From CAYJPV01 sp964372095 (lineage in GTDB: Bacteria > Acidobacteriota > Vicinamibacteria > Vicinamibacterales > JAKQTR01), in contig CAYJPV010000001.1 in assembly GCA_964372095.1 (NCBI GenBank), positions 310,001 to 374,000 on the forward strand: 64,000 nt of DNA, given 5' to 3'. Each line of letters opens with the position of its first letter. The stretch's first letter is position 1. Shown piece after piece: positions 10,509-18,767 of this stretch. The notes beneath the pieces were generated by a model. It did not search any database, had not been told where the DNA came from, and saw only the letters and a list, made by a program, of their open reading frames with translations. Both the position numbers and the translations under genes were made by a program.

Positions 10509-11722
10509 AGCCAGTCCCTGATCAGCTTCTTGTCGCCAATGTAGATGTCGTTGGGAGACGTCGGGTCGAGCGCCCACTTCATCCGCGCGATCCCCTCGGT
10601 CACGTCCTTCACGCTGCCTGCGAAGCTGAGCCGCAGATGCCCTTCCATGCCGAACTCGCGTCCCGGCACCGTCACGACGAGCGCCCGCTTGAGCAGGAAC
10701 TTCGACAACTCGACCGAGTTCCCGTTGTAGGCCCGGAAGTCAGGCATCACGTAGAACGTGCCGTCGGGTTTGCGGGTCTTGACGCCGTTGAACGACAGCA
10801 GTTCGCGCATGACGATGTCGCGGTTGTTCTGAATCGACAGGCGCAACCCCTCGACCACGCTCTGCAGCCCGAGCAGCGCCCCTTCGGCCCCGGCCTGCAT
10901 GACGGGCGACGCGCACGACGTGGTCTGCGCCTGCACGTTGGTCATGACCTGAACCAGACGCCGGGGCGCGACGCACCACCCGATGCGGAACCCGGTCATC
11001 CCGTACAGCTTGGCGATCCCGTTGACCGTAATGACCCGCGAGTCCTCGATGGTCTTCGTGGTGAATTCGTAGGCCGGCGCCGCGCGCCGTCCGTCGAAGA
11101 CGAGCTTGTGGTAGATGTCGTCCATGATCAGGTAGATCTTCTTGCGCTCGCAGAACGCGACGATCTCTGCGATGAAGTCTTCCCGGTACACGACGCCACT
11201 GGGGTTGTTCGGGCTGTTGACGATGATCACCTTGGTCGAGGAACTGACCGCGCGCTCGATCTCCTCCATGCGGGGGTGGAAGCTGCCATCCTCGGGCGTG
11301 ACGATCACCGGCACGCCGTAGACCATCTTCACCATCTCGGGATAGCTCACCCAGTACGGCGCCAGGATGACGACTTCGTCCTGGGGATTCACGAGCGTGT
11401 ACAGCAGGTTGTAGAGCACCTGCTTCGCCCCCGACGACACGATGACGTTCTCGGGCGCCACCATCTTGTCGTAGTGCTCTTCGGTGTACCGGATGATGGC
11501 CTTCTTCAGCGACGGCAACCCGTCGGTCGGGCAGTACTTCACGTCCGCCTGAGTCAGCCTGGCCGCCGAACTCAGCAACGCCGTGATCGGAGTCTTGTTC
11601 TTGGGCTCTCCGATGCCGAGGTGGATCACCGGCTCGCCGCGTTCCCGCAGCAGGCGTGCCTCCTCGTTGAGTCGCAGCGTCGGCGACTCGATGATCGATC
11701 CTGCCAGTTCACTGACGCTCAT
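10505..11722 (-). CDS. class I pyridoxal-phosphate aminotransferase, aspartate aminotransferase-like
   Basis: The product has 405 residues and is a fold-type I PLP enzyme. The Schiff-base lysine lies in NGIAKLYGMTGFRIGW. The phosphate-cup and ring-stacking segments IVNSPNNPSG and MDDIYHKLVF are present, and the C-terminal substrate Arg lies in GHLRLSFAGS. It most resembles the Ib subgroup of aspartate aminotransferases, which interconvert aspartate/2-oxoglutarate and oxaloacetate/glutamate. Substrate range cannot be fixed from sequence. Start and stop overlap coaD and pckA by ATGA, so translation is coupled. Supplying oxaloacetate to PckA next door would make metabolic sense. Confidence 0.88.
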
Positions 11723-12258
11723 GATGGCTCCTCTGACCGCGGCCCCGGCACGACACCCGGTCGGGCCTGGGTCCGCTTTTCCCGCAGCCGATACTCCACG
11801 ATCTCTGGCACGAGCCCGGTCACGGGACCGCCCAGGGCGAACACTTCTTTCACCAACCGCGAACTCACGTAGGTGTACTGCTCGGCCGGCATCATGAACA
11901 CCGTCTCGATCTCGGGCCCGAGACGCCGGTTCATCAACGCCATCTGCAGCTCGTACTCGAAGTCCGATACGGCCCGCAGCCCGCGGACGATCGCGGACGC
12001 CTGCTTCAGGTGCGCATAGTCCACCAGCAGCCCCTCGAATGACTCAGCCTCGACGTTGGGATACTCGCTGAACACTTCCCGCGCCGTCTGGACGCGCTCC
12101 TCGGCCGTGAACAACGGGGACTTCTCCGCATTCCTCAACACGGCCACGATGATCCGATCGAAGAGCCGGGCTCCCCGCAGGATGATGTCCACGTGACCGT
12201 TGGTCAGGGGATCGAACGAGCCCGGATAGACCGCCACGCGCGCGCGAGGCGCCGTCAT
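11719..12258 (-). CDS. coaD: phosphopantetheine adenylyltransferase
   Basis: The product has 179 residues. It transfers AMP from ATP to 4'-phosphopantetheine, the fourth step of CoA synthesis. The nucleotidyltransferase motif YPGSFDPLTNGHVDII is at the N-terminus. RGLRAVSDFEYELQMALMNR and the C-terminal TYVSSRLVKEV are also diagnostic. The ATG at 12258 gives the family length and an ATGA overlap with rsmD; the frame extends 55 codons upstream without family similarity. The rsmD-coaD pairing is conserved in many bacteria. The C-terminal 20 residues are a hydrophilic tail beyond the usual end. Confidence 0.95.
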   Translation of the reverse strand: MTAPRARVAVYPGSFDPLTNGHVDIILRGARLFDRIIVAVLRNAEKSPLFTAEERVQTAREVFSEYPNVEAESFEGLLVDYAHLKQASAIVRGLRAVSDFEYELQMALMNRRLGPEIETVFMMPAEQYTYVSSRLVKEVFALGGPVTGLVPEIVEYRLREKRTQARPGVVPGPRSEEPS

Positions 12259-12830
12259 GTCTCCTCCACTGGTCTGCGGGCGGGAACATCGGCTGGCCGG
12301 TAGAAGGCCAGGGCGCTGTCCCCCGCCGTGATGGTGCGATACCGGACGATAGTCGCCTCCTGCGCTGGCACCTCCCGGCGACGGGCGTGTTCCAGCACCA
12401 GGATCGCTGCGGGGGACAACCATCCAGCCGCCAATGCCAGGACCTCCGGGAGGGCGTCCATACCATAGGGGGGATCCAGCAGCATCAGATCGAACTGCTG
12501 GTCGGCGGGCAACCGGCGCAAAGCCCCGACGAAACTGTCGCGAATGATAACATAGCCTCCAACAATCCCGCAGTGCCCGAGGTTCTCGTCGATCAGCGTC
12601 GTCGCCCGGCGGTCCTGGTCGACGAAGGTGACCGAGCCCGCCCCCCGGCTCAGGGCTTCGATGCCAAGCGCCCCCGCCCCGGCAAACCCGTCCAGCACCC
12701 GGGCGCCCGCGACATGCGTCCCCAGCACGTTGAACAGGGTCTCCTTCAGGCGGTCGGATGTCGGCCGCAATCCGCTCCAGTCAGGCGCCTTCAGGCGGCG
12801 TCCCTTGTAGGTTCCGGCAATCACGCGCAT
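12255..12830 (-). CDS. rsmD: 16S rRNA (guanine(966)-N(2))-methyltransferase RsmD
   Basis: The product has 191 residues and methylates G966 of 16S rRNA using SAM. The family N-terminus MRVIAGTYKGRRLKAP is intact. The SAM loop VLDGFAGAGALGIEALSRGA and the N-methyltransferase catalytic motif LLDPPYG are present. Its first 50 bases overlap the 3' end of the recG frame because recG reads through a repeat array located just upstream. The stop overlaps the coaD start (ATGA). A weak SD-like TGAGAG precedes the ATG. Confidence 0.93.
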   Translation of the reverse strand: MRVIAGTYKGRRLKAPDWSGLRPTSDRLKETLFNVLGTHVAGARVLDGFAGAGALGIEALSRGAGSVTFVDQDRRATTLIDENLGHCGIVGGYVIIRDSFVGALRRLPADQQFDLMLLDPPYGMDALPEVLALAAGWLSPAAILVLEHARRREVPAQEATIVRYRTITAGDSALAFYRPADVPARRPVEET

Positions 12831-15021
12831 CTCTCAGGTGCACTCCACTGGGGGTTGGGGGTTGGGGGTTGGGGGTTGGGGGGTGGCGATTGGGGACATC
12901 CCCTGCCTTTCCCAACCCCCAAAACCCACACCCCCCCCCCCACCCCCCCCACGCCAGCCCGAACCGCGCCGCCCAGGTCACGGACACCGCCTCGGCAATC
13001 CGCTCAATCCCCGGGCGTTCGAGGGCCGCAACGGCATACCGGCGAGCATCCTCCATCAGCGCACGGTCCCGCAAGAGGTCGCCCGACCGCAGCGTCGGCG
13101 CGCCGGACTGCCGCGTGCCGAAAAAGTCGCCTGGCCCCCGCAACTCGAGGTCCCGTTCGGCGATGACGAATCCGTCCGCGGTGTCGACCAGGGCCTGCAA
13201 CCGGGCGTCGCCGGCGTCACCCAGGGGCCCCTGATACAGGAGTACGCACGTCGACGCGTGCGCGCCGCGTCCAACGCGGCCGCGCAACTGGTGCAACTGG
13301 GCCAGTCCGAACCGTTCGGCGTGCTCGACCACCATCACGGTGGCGTTGGGCACGTCAATCCCGACTTCGATCACCGTCGTGGACACCAGCACATCCACGT
13401 CACCGGCGACGAACGCCGCCATGATCCGTTCTTTGACCTCGGCCCGCAGGCGGCCGTGCAGCAGCGCGAGGCGTGCCCCGGGCAACACGGCCTGGGCCAG
13501 ATGGTCCGCCATCTCGGTGGCCGCCCGCACGTCCACCTTGCTCGATTCTTCAATCAGCGGGAAAACCACGTAGGCCTGGCGGCCCGCCGCCACCTGCTCG
13601 CGCACGAAGTCGTACACCCGGTCGCGTTCCGTGTGCGGGCGCGCCACGGTCCGCACGGGCGTGCGCCCCGGCGGCAGGTCGCGAATCACCGACACATCGA
13701 GGTCCCCGTAGGCCGTCAAGGCGAGCGTGCGCGGGATCGGCGTGGCCGTCATCACGAGCACATCCGGGTTCCAGCCCTTGTGGCGCAGCACGGCCCGCTG
13801 CAACACGCCAAACCGGTGCTGCTCGTCCACGACCACGAAACCCAGGCGCCGGAACCCGACACCGTCCTGCACCAGCGCGTGGGTGCCGACCAGGAAGTGG
13901 ATCGTGCCGTCCGCCAGGCCGGCCAGAATCGCGCGGCGATCGGCGGCAGGCGTCGAGCCGGTCAGGAGCGCCACGCGATACGGCGCACGCGCGAACACCC
14001 GCCCCACGGTCACCGCATGCTGTCCGGCCAGGATCTCGGTGGGCGCCATGAGCGCCACCTGCAGGCCATTCTCCATGGCCACCACACCAGCGAGGAGCGC
14101 CACCACGGTCTTCCCCGCCCCGACATCGCCCTGCAGGAGGCGATGCATCGGACACGGCGCGGTCATGTCGCCCACGATGTCTTTCAAGGCACCCCGCTGA
14201 CCCGCGGTCAGCGTGAACGGCAGCACGGCGCGGGCCGCCGCCCGCACGCGGTCGTCGACGCGCGGGACGACAGGCTTGCGCTCGGCCCGATTCGCCCGTC
14301 TCCGCAGCAGCAAGCCGAGCTGGTACTGGAAGAACTCCTCCAGGATCAGGCGTACCTGCGCGGGAGACCGAAAAGCCGCCAGCACGTCCGGCGGCGTGCC
14401 GGACGCGGGAAAGTGCGCCTCCGTCAAGGCCGTCCGGCGATCGGGCAGCCCGCCCTCCTCAACGAGCCAGGCCGGCAGCGTCTCGGGGAGATCGTCCGGC
14501 AGATGCTGCAGGGCTTCCAGCACGAGGCTGCGCTGGATACGTCCGGTGACCGTGCCCGCCTTCTCGTACACGGGCACGATGCGGCCGGTATGCACGGGTT
14601 CGCTGCCCTCATCGTCCAGCAGCTCGTACTCGGGATTGGTCAGCTGGAGTCCGGCGGGTGCCCGCTGTTCGACCTGGCCGTACAGGACGACCCGCCGGCC
14701 CCGGCGAATCACGTCCAGCATGTAGGGCTGGTTCAACCAGACGGCACGGATCACCCCGGTGTCGGTCCGAACCAGGGCTTCGACCAGTTTGAAGCCCGGC
14801 CGGCGGGTGAGCTTCAGGCCGGCGCCGGCCACGGTCCCCAGCAGCGCTGCGTGTTCGCCGGGTACCAGCGTGGCCAGATCGCGGAATCGTGTCCGGTCCT
14901 CGTAGCGGATCGGAAAACGGGCAAGCAGATCGCCGACGGACCGGAGCCCGGCCCGTTCGAGGTCCGCGGCACGCCGCGGTCCAACGCCCTTCAAGACTGT
15001 CAGCGGATCGTCAAGGTTCAC
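12781..15021 (-). CDS. recG: ATP-dependent DNA helicase RecG with repeat-derived C-terminal extension
   Basis: The product has 746 residues against about 690 usual. It starts at a GTG (MNLDDPLTVLKGVGPRRAADL, the normal RecG beginning). The wedge/OB domain is at residues about 1-260. The SF2 helicase core follows, with LLQGDVGAGKTVVALLA (motif I), VVDEQHRFGVLQR (DEQH box), TATPIPRTLALT and QLRGRVGRG. RecG remodels stalled forks and Holliday junctions. After about residue 690 (VTWAARFGLAWGG) the sequence becomes a Gly/Trp- then Pro-rich tail encoded by the G-tract and heptamer array at 12850-12950. It ends at 12781 inside rsmD. The tail has no family counterpart and probably arose by repeat insertion that removed the native stop. 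An assembly error in the G11 and G8 runs is possible. Confidence 0.9.
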   Translation of the reverse strand: MNLDDPLTVLKGVGPRRAADLERAGLRSVGDLLARFPIRYEDRTRFRDLATLVPGEHAALLGTVAGAGLKLTRRPGFKLVEALVRTDTGVIRAVWLNQPYMLDVIRRGRRVVLYGQVEQRAPAGLQLTNPEYELLDDEGSEPVHTGRIVPVYEKAGTVTGRIQRSLVLEALQHLPDDLPETLPAWLVEEGGLPDRRTALTEAHFPASGTPPDVLAAFRSPAQVRLILEEFFQYQLGLLLRRRANRAERKPVVPRVDDRVRAAARAVLPFTLTAGQRGALKDIVGDMTAPCPMHRLLQGDVGAGKTVVALLAGVVAMENGLQVALMAPTEILAGQHAVTVGRVFARAPYRVALLTGSTPAADRRAILAGLADGTIHFLVGTHALVQDGVGFRRLGFVVVDEQHRFGVLQRAVLRHKGWNPDVLVMTATPIPRTLALTAYGDLDVSVIRDLPPGRTPVRTVARPHTERDRVYDFVREQVAAGRQAYVVFPLIEESSKVDVRAATEMADHLAQAVLPGARLALLHGRLRAEVKERIMAAFVAGDVDVLVSTTVIEVGIDVPNATVMVVEHAERFGLAQLHQLRGRVGRGAHASTCVLLYQGPLGDAGDARLQALVDTADGFVIAERDLELRGPGDFFGTRQSGAPTLRSGDLLRDRALMEDARRYAVAALERPGIERIAEAVSVTWAARFGLAWGGWGGGCGFWGLGKAGDVPNRHPPTPNPQPPTPSGVHLRDARDCRNLQGTPPEGA
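12850..12950. repeat. heptamer array plus C-tracts in the recG 3' end
   Basis: Five 7-base units fill 12850-12884 (GGGGGTT four times, then GGGGGGT). After about 25 bases there is a complementary CCCAACCCCC stretch (12911-12920), an 11-C run (12931-12941) and an 8-C run (12943-12950). Inverted G- and C-rich halves could fold back or form G-quadruplexes. The block lies between the conserved recG end and the rsmD start. Confidence 0.9.
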
Positions 15022-15050
15022 AGCACATGGCGGACTCGCCAGTGGTGAGT

Positions 15051-15590
15051 CTATCGCATGTCCTGACGCTGGATACGTCCAGCCTCAGCCCGGCGCGCGC
15101 GAAGCACGAGTTCGAACTTCCTCCGCTCCATCTGCATCTCAAAAACCCTGAAGCGGGCCTGCCGCCGCACGTCCAGCACCTGCTCGACCGCCGCATGCGC
15201 CGCCTGCACATCATCGTGGGCTTTCGTATCCAGATCGGCCAACGTCTTCAAGTGCTCGCGGAGCTGGGCGTCATCGACGCGCTGGCCCCCTCCAAGCATC
15301 CGCGCCAGTTCGTTCGTCCGCCGCTGGCGCTCCACTTCGACCCGGCGCCGCGTGTCCTGCAGCGCCTTGAGCTTCGGCAGGAACCGCCCGAACTCGACAT
15401 CATCGAGTCCCAGCGCCGCCTGCGCCTGCACCGCGGTGTAGGCGTCGAAGAGGCGCTGGATCTCGCCAGGCCCCAGATCCCGTGGCGCCGGCGCCGAGTC
15501 ACCGCGCTGCGCCGCTGCCGGCGCGGCCACCATCACCAGCAGGACACAGGCCAGCCATGCCCGCAACCATGTTCCCAGTCCGTTCGTCAT
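15051..15590 (-). CDS. Spy/CpxP-like periplasmic helical protein
   Basis: The product has 179 residues. The ATG at 15590 gives a Sec signal peptide (LRAWLACVLLVMVAAPAAAQ) cleaved after about residue 28. The mature part is almost entirely charged helix. It contains an LDDVEFGRFLPKLKALQDTRRRVEVE segment and a second long amphipathic helix, like the helical hairpin of Spy/CpxP/ZraP-type periplasmic chaperones or metal sensors. No LTxxQ signature is obvious, so this is a fold-level call. The gene follows the ECF sigma and anti-sigma genes with a 59-base gap, a common arrangement in which the periplasmic protein modulates or is controlled by the sigma system. recG starts 29 bases downstream. Confidence 0.6.
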   Translation of the reverse strand: MTNGLGTWLRAWLACVLLVMVAAPAAAQRGDSAPAPRDLGPGEIQRLFDAYTAVQAQAALGLDDVEFGRFLPKLKALQDTRRRVEVERQRRTNELARMLGGGQRVDDAQLREHLKTLADLDTKAHDDVQAAHAAVEQVLDVRRQARFRVFEMQMERRKFELVLRARRAEAGRIQRQDMR

Positions 15591-15649
15591 TGTCGTTCTC
15601 ACAGCCTGTCGCAGTAACCGTCTGGCGCCTGCCGTCCGCGTGTTCCCCG

Positions 15650-16264
15650 TCACAGCGGCCACCGGGCCAATTCCGCCTCGAGCAACCGCACCAGTTCGCC
15701 TTGCTCGTCCAGACTCAGTTCGTCGAGCACGCGTTCGGCCGTCCCGGTGACGGGTTCCAGGGCCACCATCTCCAGTTCTTCGCCGTCCAGTTCTTCGCTC
15801 AACACCGTGACCAGCGCCCAGGTCCCGTCGTCCAGGTCCGACGTCAGACTCACGCCGGCCCCGGCGGCCTCCCCCGCTCCCGCCGTGGTCACGACGGGTC
15901 CGGCCGGCAATGGCCGCACGCCGGGATCGTCCGGACGGTTTGTGACGGCCACCGCCAGAACGAGCACGGCCGCCGCCATGGCCGCGGCAGACGCCCACAG
16001 GCGCCAGCCCCGGAACCAGCCGGCCGCCGCCGGAACAGGTTCGGCCGCAATCGCATCGCCAATGCGCGCAGCGAGGTGACCCCAGTACAACGGCGACGGT
16101 TCGGGCACGTCCACGCCAGCCGCCAGCGTCAGGGCCGTCCGGACTTCGGCGACCTGATCCCGGCACCGGGCGCACTCCGCCGCGTGACGCAGCGCCTGCG
16201 GGCTGCCCCGCTCTTCGGCCACGTCGATAATCACGTCGGGACTCAGGTGCGCCCCCCGGTTCAT
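15650..16264 (-). CDS. anti-sigma factor with zinc-finger-like N-terminus and one membrane segment
   Basis: The product has 204 residues. The cytosolic N-terminus carries H-x3-C-x2-C (HAAECARC), the zf-HC2 pattern of ZAS-type anti-sigma factors. One transmembrane helix lies near residues 88-108 (LWASAAAMAAAVLVLAVAV). An acidic periplasmic domain follows, ending LDELSLDEQGELVRLLEAEL. ZAS proteins hold their ECF sigma inactive at the membrane until an envelope signal arrives. The ATG overlaps the sigma stop by 4 bases (ATGA), typical of stoichiometric co-production. The sensed signal is not evident. Confidence 0.82.
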   Translation of the reverse strand: MNRGAHLSPDVIIDVAEERGSPQALRHAAECARCRDQVAEVRTALTLAAGVDVPEPSPLYWGHLAARIGDAIAAEPVPAAAGWFRGWRLWASAAAMAAAVLVLAVAVTNRPDDPGVRPLPAGPVVTTAGAGEAAGAGVSLTSDLDDGTWALVTVLSEELDGEELEMVALEPVTGTAERVLDELSLDEQGELVRLLEAELARWPL

Positions 16265-16908
16265 AACGTCCTCCCGGCCAGCAGCTTCTTCAGGTTGCCG
16301 AGGGCGTGGAACAGGTTCGTTTTCGCCGCCCCTTCGGTCGTTCCCAGAATCCCCGCGATTTCGCGGTGCGACCGATCGTGGTACACGCGCAGGATCAACG
16401 TCGCCCGCTGTCGTTCCGGCAGCGCGGCGATCGCCGCCCGAACCTGCGCCGCCCGCTGGCCCGCTATCAGGTGGTCAGCGGGATCGGCCGGGGGGCCCGC
16501 AAGTTCGGCCGTCTCGTCCAGGGCAACGGTCGGCGCCGTCCTGGCGGCAACCCGGTTCAGGGACGCGTTGACCGCGATCCGGTAAAGCCAGGTCGACACC
16601 GCCGCATCCCCACGGAACCGTCCGAGGGCCCGGTAAGCCCGCAGGAACACGTCCTGGCAGAGATCCGAAGCGTCTTCGTGGTTGCCGGCGAACCGGTAAC
16701 ACAACTGGTAGACCTGGCGTTGGTGGCGCTCCACGAGCACCTCGAACGCCGCCTGTCGTCCCGCCTGGCAGGCCGCGACCAGCCCCGCGTCGTCCAGACC
16801 ATCCAGCCCGTCACGGCTGCCTTCGGATTCGACCGGGTTTGCCACTCGCGTCACCGTCCACTCGAGGCCCACGTTCCGCACTGCAAGTTCGCCCGCTTGG
16901 CTGGACAT
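16261..16908 (-). CDS. ECF (RpoE-like) RNA polymerase sigma factor
   Basis: The product has 215 residues. Region 2 spans about residues 45-115 (YRFAGNHEDASDLCQDVFLRAYRAL, then STWLYRIAVNASLNR). Region 4 spans about 150-205 (ALPERQRATLILRVYHDRSHREIAGILGTTEGAAKTNLFHAL). Regions 1 and 3 are absent, which defines group 4 ECF factors. The first 35 residues are an extra unstructured lead. It is co-encoded with its presumed anti-sigma and a Spy-like protein. The ATG sits inside an 11-of-12 bp inverted repeat (16906-16917 with 16947-16958), which could hide the start codon in the mRNA. Confidence 0.92.
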   Translation of the reverse strand: MSSQAGELAVRNVGLEWTVTRVANPVESEGSRDGLDGLDDAGLVAACQAGRQAAFEVLVERHQRQVYQLCYRFAGNHEDASDLCQDVFLRAYRALGRFRGDAAVSTWLYRIAVNASLNRVAARTAPTVALDETAELAGPPADPADHLIAGQRAAQVRAAIAALPERQRATLILRVYHDRSHREIAGILGTTEGAAKTNLFHALGNLKKLLAGRTL

Positions 16909-16958
16909 TCCGGAGGACTCCTGGCTCCTGCTGACTTAGACCGGAATCCTCCGGGATG
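16906..16958 (-). promoter_or_regulatory. inverted repeat overlapping the ECF sigma start codon
   Basis: The arm CATTCCGGAGGA (16906-16917) pairs 11 of 12 with TCCTCCGGGATG (16947-16958). In the minus-strand mRNA the AUG itself would pair with CAU of the upstream arm. A -10-like TAGAAT (16982-16977) just upstream would start transcription close to this hairpin. Confidence 0.45.
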
Positions 16959-16991
16959 GTCACATCCCGCGCCCCGATTCTAGCATCGGAG

Positions 16992-17019
16992 TTGACTTTC
17001 GCCTTTCCTTTGATAAAGT
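16992..17019 (+). promoter_or_regulatory. putative lexA promoter
   Basis: TTGACT (16992-16997), a 16-base spacer and TAAAGT (17014-17019) lie 36 bases before the lexA GTG. No palindromic SOS box of the CTGT-N8-ACAG or GAAC-N4-GTTC type was found next to it. Confidence 0.45.
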
Positions 17020-17054
17020 GGGCACACGAACCCGCCCGACCGAGGAGGACTGAC

Positions 17055-17663
17055 GTGGCGTTACCACTGACCAAACGACAACGCGAGATTCTCGACTACC
17101 TCGGGGAGTTCATCCAGCAGCATGGCTACGCGCCCAGTCTCGAAGAGATCGGGCGTCGTTTCAGCCTGTCGTCGCTGGCGACGGTCCACAAGCACCTCAC
17201 GAATCTGCAGGAGAAGGGGTTCATCCGGCGCTCGTGGAATCGCAGTCGATCCGTGGAAGTCGTGCCGACGCGCAGCGGCGGCCGGGCGATGGAACTGCCC
17301 CTGCTGGGCTTCGTGGCCGCAGGCGCGCCGATCGAAGCCATCGCCTCGAACGAGGCCATCACGGTGCCGGAAGACCTCGTGGGCAAGCGGGACACCTACG
17401 TCCTCAAGGTCCGCGGCGACTCGATGATCGACGAGCAGATTCGAGATGGCGACTTCGTGATCGTCGAAGACCGCAAGACCGCCGAGAATGGCGAAATGGT
17501 CATTGCGCTGCTGGGCGGGACCGACGTCACGCTCAAGAAACTCTACCGGGAGAACGGCCGCATCCGGCTGCAGCCGGCCAACCCGGCGGTGCAGCCGCTC
17601 ATCGTGGCGCCGGAACAGCTGCAGATTCAGGGCGTCGTGGTGGGCGTCATGCGCAAGTATTAG
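17055..17663 (+). CDS. lexA: LexA repressor (SOS regulator)
   Basis: The product has 202 residues. It starts at a GTG because GAGGAGGA lies 5 bases upstream and the family N-terminus follows (ALPLTKRQREILDYLGEFI). Residues 1-65 form the winged helix DNA-binding domain (SLEEIGRRFSLSSLATVHKHL). The self-cleavage site is Ala89-Gly90 (FVAAGAP). The catalytic dyad is Ser123 (VRGDSM) and Lys161 (VTLKK). All residues for RecA-stimulated autocleavage are present. Divergent from the ECF operon, it heads a plus-strand run including nth and rsmA. Its own operator was not recognised. Confidence 0.96.
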   Translation: MALPLTKRQREILDYLGEFIQQHGYAPSLEEIGRRFSLSSLATVHKHLTNLQEKGFIRRSWNRSRSVEVVPTRSGGRAMELPLLGFVAAGAPIEAIASNEAITVPEDLVGKRDTYVLKVRGDSMIDEQIRDGDFVIVEDRKTAENGEMVIALLGGTDVTLKKLYRENGRIRLQPANPAVQPLIVAPEQLQIQGVVVGVMRKY

Positions 17664-17716
17664 CCCGTTGCCGCAGGCGGCTCGAGCACCGCACGTTCGC
17701 GCGAGGAACAGGACCC

Positions 17717-18034
17717 ATGGCCGACGAACCACGCCAGATCAACTTCACGATCGTGCCCGGTGACGACACGGGCAGCGGTCGCGTCTACGCGAATTTCTGC
17801 GGCGTCGCGCACACGCCGTTCGATTTCACGCTGACCTTCTGCGAGGTCATGCCCCTCTCCGACGACGACATCCGCAACGCCCAGCAGAACCACGTCGTCA
17901 AAGCCCCGGTGCGGACGCGGGTCGTGCTGCCCGTGCAGCTGCTCCCGAGCCTGGTCGCGGCCCTGCAGGACCAGCTCCGTTCGTTCCAGGACTCGTACGC
18001 GAACGTCGGCTGGAACAAGGACCCGGTGCACTGA
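17717..18034 (+). CDS. DUF3467 protein
   Basis: The product has 105 residues. The ATG at 17717 follows an AGGAACAGGA ribosome site. The protein is a single DUF3467 domain (INFTIVPGDDTGSGRVYANFCGVAHTPFDFTLTF, later VVLPVQLLPSLVAALQDQL). This small, widespread family has no assigned function. It has no signal peptide or membrane segment, so it should be cytosolic. It lies 53 bases after lexA and 25 bases before nth on the same strand, so co-transcription with DNA-repair genes is likely. A link to repair is only a guess from position. Confidence 0.85.
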   Translation: MADEPRQINFTIVPGDDTGSGRVYANFCGVAHTPFDFTLTFCEVMPLSDDDIRNAQQNHVVKAPVRTRVVLPVQLLPSLVAALQDQLRSFQDSYANVGWNKDPVH

Positions 18035-18059
18035 CGCCGGGAGATCGGACGATCGCAGC

Positions 18060-18767
18060 ATGGCATCGCTGATGACTCCGCCGGAAGTCGCTTCGGTGTT
18101 CGAGCGCCTGAGCCGGCAACACCCGGATGCCGACACGGAACTCCACTACCGCAACGCGTTCGAACTGTTGAGCGCCACGATCCTGTCGGCGCAATCGACC
18201 GACACGCGCGTCAACCTGGTGACCCCGGCGCTGTTCGAACGTTTTCCGGATGCTGCGGCGCTTGCCGGCGCGGATCCCGGCGAGGTTGAGGCGCTGGTCC
18301 AGTCGACGGGGTTTTTCCGCCAGAAGACTCGAGCCCTCATCGGCATGGCGCAGGCGCTGGTTGCGGACCATGGCGGGCAGGTCCCTGCGTCGATGGACGC
18401 CCTGGTGAAACTGCCCGGGGTGGGCCGGAAGACGGCGAACGTCGTGCTCGGCCATGCGCTGGGCGTCCCCGGACTGGCCGTCGATCGCCACGTGCTGCGC
18501 GTGGCGAACCGCATCGGGCTCGCCCGGTCGGATGACCCCGAGCGTGTCGAACAGCAGTTGACCGGCGCGCTCCCGTCGCTCTGGTGGACACGGGCTTCCG
18601 ACACGTTGATTCTGCACGGCAGACGGGTCTGCAAACCCGCGCCGCTCTGCGATCGCTGCGCGGTGGCCGACGTCTGCGCATTCCGCCGCGGCAGCAGCCG
18701 ACCCGGGCCGGCCTCCCGGCCGGTCCGGAAAGGGACGGCGCGGAAGGCGCCTCGGAAACGGTTATGA
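18060..18767 (+). CDS. nth: endonuclease III (DNA glycosylase/AP lyase)
   Basis: The product has 235 residues and removes oxidised pyrimidines, then cleaves at the AP site. The helix-hairpin-helix LVKLPGVGRKTANVVLGHAL carries the catalytic Lys, and VDRHVLRVANRIGL the catalytic Asp. The 4Fe-4S cluster loop reads C-x5-C-x2-C-x5-C (CKPAPLCDRCAVADVC). The first spacer is one residue shorter than the usual x6. The C-terminal 25 residues are basic (SRPVRKGTARKAPRKRL). The stop overlaps the next ATG by ATGA. The position after lexA and DUF3467 fits a DNA-maintenance operon. Confidence 0.94.
   Translation: MASLMTPPEVASVFERLSRQHPDADTELHYRNAFELLSATILSAQSTDTRVNLVTPALFERFPDAAALAGADPGEVEALVQSTGFFRQKTRALIGMAQALVADHGGQVPASMDALVKLPGVGRKTANVVLGHALGVPGLAVDRHVLRVANRIGLARSDDPERVEQQLTGALPSLWWTRASDTLILHGRRVCKPAPLCDRCAVADVCAFRRGSSRPGPASRPVRKGTARKAPRKRL

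Noticed and set aside
12838..15048. Long plus-strand open frame opposite recG (736 codons)
   Set aside because: It is the antisense shadow of a conserved helicase in high-GC DNA; its translation has low-complexity Arg/Gln/His composition and no domain.
17000..17054. SOS box (LexA operator) upstream of lexA
   Set aside because: No palindrome resembling known LexA boxes could be identified; the operator in this lineage may differ, so none is claimed.
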